Shown here: one piece after another, positions 62,301-64,000 of the stretch
Layout: every line of letters starts with the position of its first letter
Numbering within the stretch: position 1 is the stretch's first letter
Translations under genes and position numbers: made by a program
From: CADEED01 sp035701825
Lineage (GTDB): Bacteria; Pseudomonadota; Gammaproteobacteria; Steroidobacterales; Steroidobacteraceae
Direction: 5' to 3'
Assembly (NCBI GenBank): GCA_035701825.1
Contig: DASSRK010000198.1
Location: 1-64,000 of the forward strand
DNA: 64,000 bases
The notes under the pieces: model-generated
Database searches by the model: none
What the model was told of the DNA's origin: nothing
Seen by the model: the letters and a program-made list of their open reading frames with translations, nothing else

Positions 62301-62570
62301 AGCCTGTGCACCGCGTTTGGCGCCGTGCCGCTGATGCTGGCGCATGGCGCCGGCGCCGAGAGCCGACAGTCCATCGGCGCCACGGTGTTCTTCGGGACGA
62401 TCGTGTCGCTCGGCATGACGCTGTACGTGGTGCCCGCGCTGTACCTGCTGATCGCCCGCAACACGCGCTCGCCGGAGTACATGTCACGGCTCGTGGACAG
62501 CCTGCTCGGGCGCCGCGACCCCCGTGGCGCCTCCACAACGGAGGGCGCTTCCGCGCCCGAGGCTCACTGA
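59391..62570 (+). CDS. RND multidrug efflux permease (MexF/MdtB/AcrB-like)
   Basis: 1059 residues, a normal length for HAE1-type pumps. MISDLSVRRPVFATVMSLLL begins the first helix. VRERLSRVAARLPLESDPPQ is in the porter region. GLVVDDAIVVLEN and the proton-relay acidic residues in the middle helices are conserved. NGVIGLSMAIIPQSKANVLA and GIACKNGILIVEFSNQLR place it with proton-driven export of hydrophobic drugs or endogenous compounds. It follows the adaptor by 13 bases. Confidence 0.94.
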   Translation: MMISDLSVRRPVFATVMSLLLFILGLGAITRLSLREFPDVDRPVVNVETRYRGASSDVVESRITQIIENEISGIEGVERLNSSSRDERSQINVEFTLERDLDSAANDVRERLSRVAARLPLESDPPQITKVDSGTDPIIWLNVASTQRNMLELTDYMERFLVDQFSTLDGVASVRMNGARRYAMRVWLQRENLAARQLTVADVENALLRENVEIPAGRLESREREFSLRTDTNLRNEEDFRNLVIGHGPDGYLVRLGEVAEVRLASDDDRSISRSNGVIGLSMAIIPQSKANVLATSSAVKKRLAEIQPTLPKDISLEINIDNGVYIAASLKNVVWALSETLVLVLIVIFLFLGTARATLIPAVTIPVSIIAAAIVMAALDYSVNTLTLLAAVLAIGLVVDDAIVVLENIVRRVEGGEPAVLASINGSREIGFAVIATTLVLMAVFIPVSFMTGDTGRLFGEFGVTVAAAVGFSAFVALSLTPMMASKLFGQGMPRSRMAGGVDRVFHNLDDRYAVALRRALGGRRPAWIVGGALGIFGLLLVLLVIGWPFGGLKIPSELAPQEDRAMIRIFVTAPEGSSVAYLDRQLRQVEEISMAEVDNGNARRVNTRSGGFGRNADTNTGFIILPLNLWDQRDESAGQIADRIRRETQGISGARVNVNQVGSPLTRNSTRPLAIALGGGDYDQIVQWRDKVMQRVAQENPRILNLESDYLERQPRVIVQIDRNKAADLGVSLQSVGRTLETMMGSRIVTTFERAGEEYDVMLQALESQRASVGDLDNLYVRSDKTGDLIPLSALVRVEERAGPTELRRTDRMRAIELAGSLAPGYTLGEAVEYMEKVIREEAPQAQIIYNGETYQYKKSGDALWITFAFALLVVYLVLAAQFESFIHPIVILVTVPLALTGALLGLFLFNSTINIFSQIGCIMLIGIACKNGILIVEFSNQLRDRGVEFVDAVIQASATRLRPVLMTSLCTAFGAVPLMLAHGAGAESRQSIGATVFFGTIVSLGMTLYVVPALYLLIARNTRSPEYMSRLVDSLLGRRDPRGASTTEGASAPEAH

Positions 62571-62785
62571 GCAGCAAGTCAGTGCCGCGACGGGGCGAGC
62601 TCGGCTAATTCGCGACACCCACGTTTGACATAAGAGGCAGTTTCGCGAGCCGCGCTGTCAACCTCCGGCTGTGCTCTTAACATTTTGATCTGGAAGTAGT
62701 TTTTTGCCACGCGGGGCCGCACCCGGAGGCCTCGCTGGTAGACTGGGCGCCGTTCGTTTTCCCTTCGTCGCCTCTTCAGATCGTC

Positions 62786-64000
62786 ATGGCCCAGACACCG
62801 TACAAGCAGCTCGAGCAGGAATGGAAACGCCTGCATGCCTTCCGAGGAGCCATGGCGGTGTTGCGCTGGGACGCGGCGGTGATGATGCCGCGGGGCAGCG
62901 CCGACGTTCGCGGGGAGCAGCTCGCCGCCCTCGAAACCGAATACCACGCCCTCGTGACCTCACCGCGCATCACGCGCCTGCTGGATCGCGCCCAGGCGAA
63001 TACCGCCGGCCTCGAGGACTGGCAGGTCGCGAACCTGCGCGAGATGCGGCGCCAGCGCGACTTCGCCATCGCCACACCCGTGGCATTGGTGTCACGCCTT
63101 GCCAAGGCCGCATCGAAGGCCGAAGCCAAGTGGCTGCAGGCACGCGAATCGGGAAAATTCGATGACTTCGCCCCGTACCTCGAAGAGGTCGTGCACCTGG
63201 TGCGCGACAAGGCACAGTTGCTTGGCCAGGCGCGCAACCTTTCCCCGTACGACGCGCTGGTCGACGAATTCAGCCCGGGCCTGACCTCGGCCGAAATCGA
63301 CACGATGTTCAAGGCGCTGGGCCGCCGGCTGCCGGGCCTGATCCGCGAGGTGCTGGCCCGGCAGGACCAGCGGCCGCTGCTGCCCATCACCGGCAAGTTC
63401 ACCGCGGCCAAGCAGCGCGCGCTGGCGCTGGAAATCATGAAGGCAATCGGCTTTCCGTTCGATCGTGGCCGGCTCGACGAGAGCGAGCATCCGTTCACCG
63501 AGGGCGTGCCGGGCGACGTGCGCGTCACGACCCGCTTCGACACCAGCGAGCCTTTCTCCGGCCTGCTGGGCGCGCTGCACGAGACCGGTCACGCGATGTA
63601 CGACGTGGGCCTGCCGGTCGAATTCGCCGACCAGCCGGTCGGTCGTGATCGCGGCATGGCGCTCGAGGAGAGCCAGTCGCTGCTCATGGAAATGATCGTG
63701 AGCCGCAGCCGCGCGTTCGTGACCTACCTGAAGCCGCTGCTCGAGAAGCATTTCGGTGTCAGCGGACCGGAATGGTCCGAGGAAAACCTGTACGCGCACC
63801 TGACCCGCGTGCGCCGCGGTCCGATCCGCGTCGATGCCGACGAGCTCACCTATACGCTGCACATCCAGCTGCGCTACGAACTGGAAAACCAGCTGCTGTC
63901 GGGCGAGCTCGCGATCCGCAACCTGCGTGATGCCTGGAACTCCAGCATGGAACAGCGTCTCGGCATCAAGCCGCAGAACGACCTCGAAGGCGTGCTGCAG
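62786..64000 (+). CDS. M32 carboxypeptidase (Taq-type), truncated at the window edge
   Basis: 405 codons are in the window with no stop, and the gene continues beyond it. The start ATG at 62786 begins MAQTPYKQLEQEWKR. M32 zinc-protease motif HETGH (H265, E266, H269) follows SGLLGAL, and the second metal-ligand region is ALEESQSLLMEMIVSRS, as in Thermus Taq carboxypeptidase. VRRGPIRVDADELTYTLHI is also diagnostic. It removes C-terminal residues from peptides in the cytoplasm. The 215-base gap upstream holds no recognisable promoter beyond a TAGACT at 62739-62744. Confidence 0.93.
   Translation, partial: MAQTPYKQLEQEWKRLHAFRGAMAVLRWDAAVMMPRGSADVRGEQLAALETEYHALVTSPRITRLLDRAQANTAGLEDWQVANLREMRRQRDFAIATPVALVSRLAKAASKAEAKWLQARESGKFDDFAPYLEEVVHLVRDKAQLLGQARNLSPYDALVDEFSPGLTSAEIDTMFKALGRRLPGLIREVLARQDQRPLLPITGKFTAAKQRALALEIMKAIGFPFDRGRLDESEHPFTEGVPGDVRVTTRFDTSEPFSGLLGALHETGHAMYDVGLPVEFADQPVGRDRGMALEESQSLLMEMIVSRSRAFVTYLKPLLEKHFGVSGPEWSEENLYAHLTRVRRGPIRVDADELTYTLHIQLRYELENQLLSGELAIRNLRDAWNSSMEQRLGIKPQNDLEGVLQ

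Overview
The window is high-GC (hand impression: well above 60 %), densely coded, and carries bacterial chromosomal genes on both strands. TonB-dependent receptor, UrcA-family protein, TPR/aspartyl-hydroxylase, Coq7, NDH-2, periplasmic PQQ-type dehydrogenase, cytochrome c peroxidase and RND efflux genes point to an aerobic Gram-negative proteobacterium. My best guess is a gammaproteobacterium near Steroidobacter/Nevskiales or Xanthomonadales; this is inference from gene content only. I see no rRNA, tRNA, CRISPR array, prophage or insertion-sequence transposase. Compact palindromic elements occur at several gene junctions.

1-12 kb: the end of an RBBP9-type hydrolase, an ACS-type MFS transporter divergent from a Rieske/flavin-reductase fusion gene, then a long run of minus-strand genes. 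Reading in transcription order, these are a PlsC-like acyltransferase, an MGDG-synthase-like glycosyltransferase, a lipoprotein-like phosphatase, LigA and LigB extradiol dioxygenase subunits, a membrane protein, a class III sirtuin and a membrane-anchored protein. After these come a small secreted protein, a LysR regulator, folD bracketed by two palindromic elements, and a LigF (beta-etherase)-like GST. The LigAB and LigF-like genes suggest use of lignin-type aromatics.

12-24 kb: a two-component system diverges from a Tat-exported molybdenum aldehyde-oxidoreductase operon (FeS, Mo and FAD subunits). A 55-residue membrane protein, a cytochrome b561-type protein and a 125-residue protein follow and plausibly link it to the quinone pool. 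Opposite lie coq7, an unknown protein and an FMN reductase. Next are the RNA helicase rhlE and an EF-hand protein.

24-37 kb: a translationally coupled GH2 glycosidase / ABC ATPase / ABC permease-CPBP protease operon, an atypical Nramp-like transporter, an O-methyltransferase, a sorbosone-dehydrogenase-like enzyme with its cytochrome c, a secreted methyltransferase-fold protein, TPR plus di-haem peroxidase genes, and a NamZ muramidase.

37-50 kb: two small secreted proteins with duplicated leaders, a ParB-like protein overlapping NDH-2, class I fumarase, an orphan multi-PAS histidine kinase, then a TonB receptor, an unknown secreted protein and a TPR-AspH protein.

50-64 kb: an OmpA-like porin with calcium-binding repeats, a DUF192 protein, glgC, a LEA14-like lipoprotein and glgA, a beta-lactamase-fold protein that appears to have lost its catalytic residues, an AraC/MGMT fusion, an RND efflux pair and a truncated M32 carboxypeptidase at the right edge.
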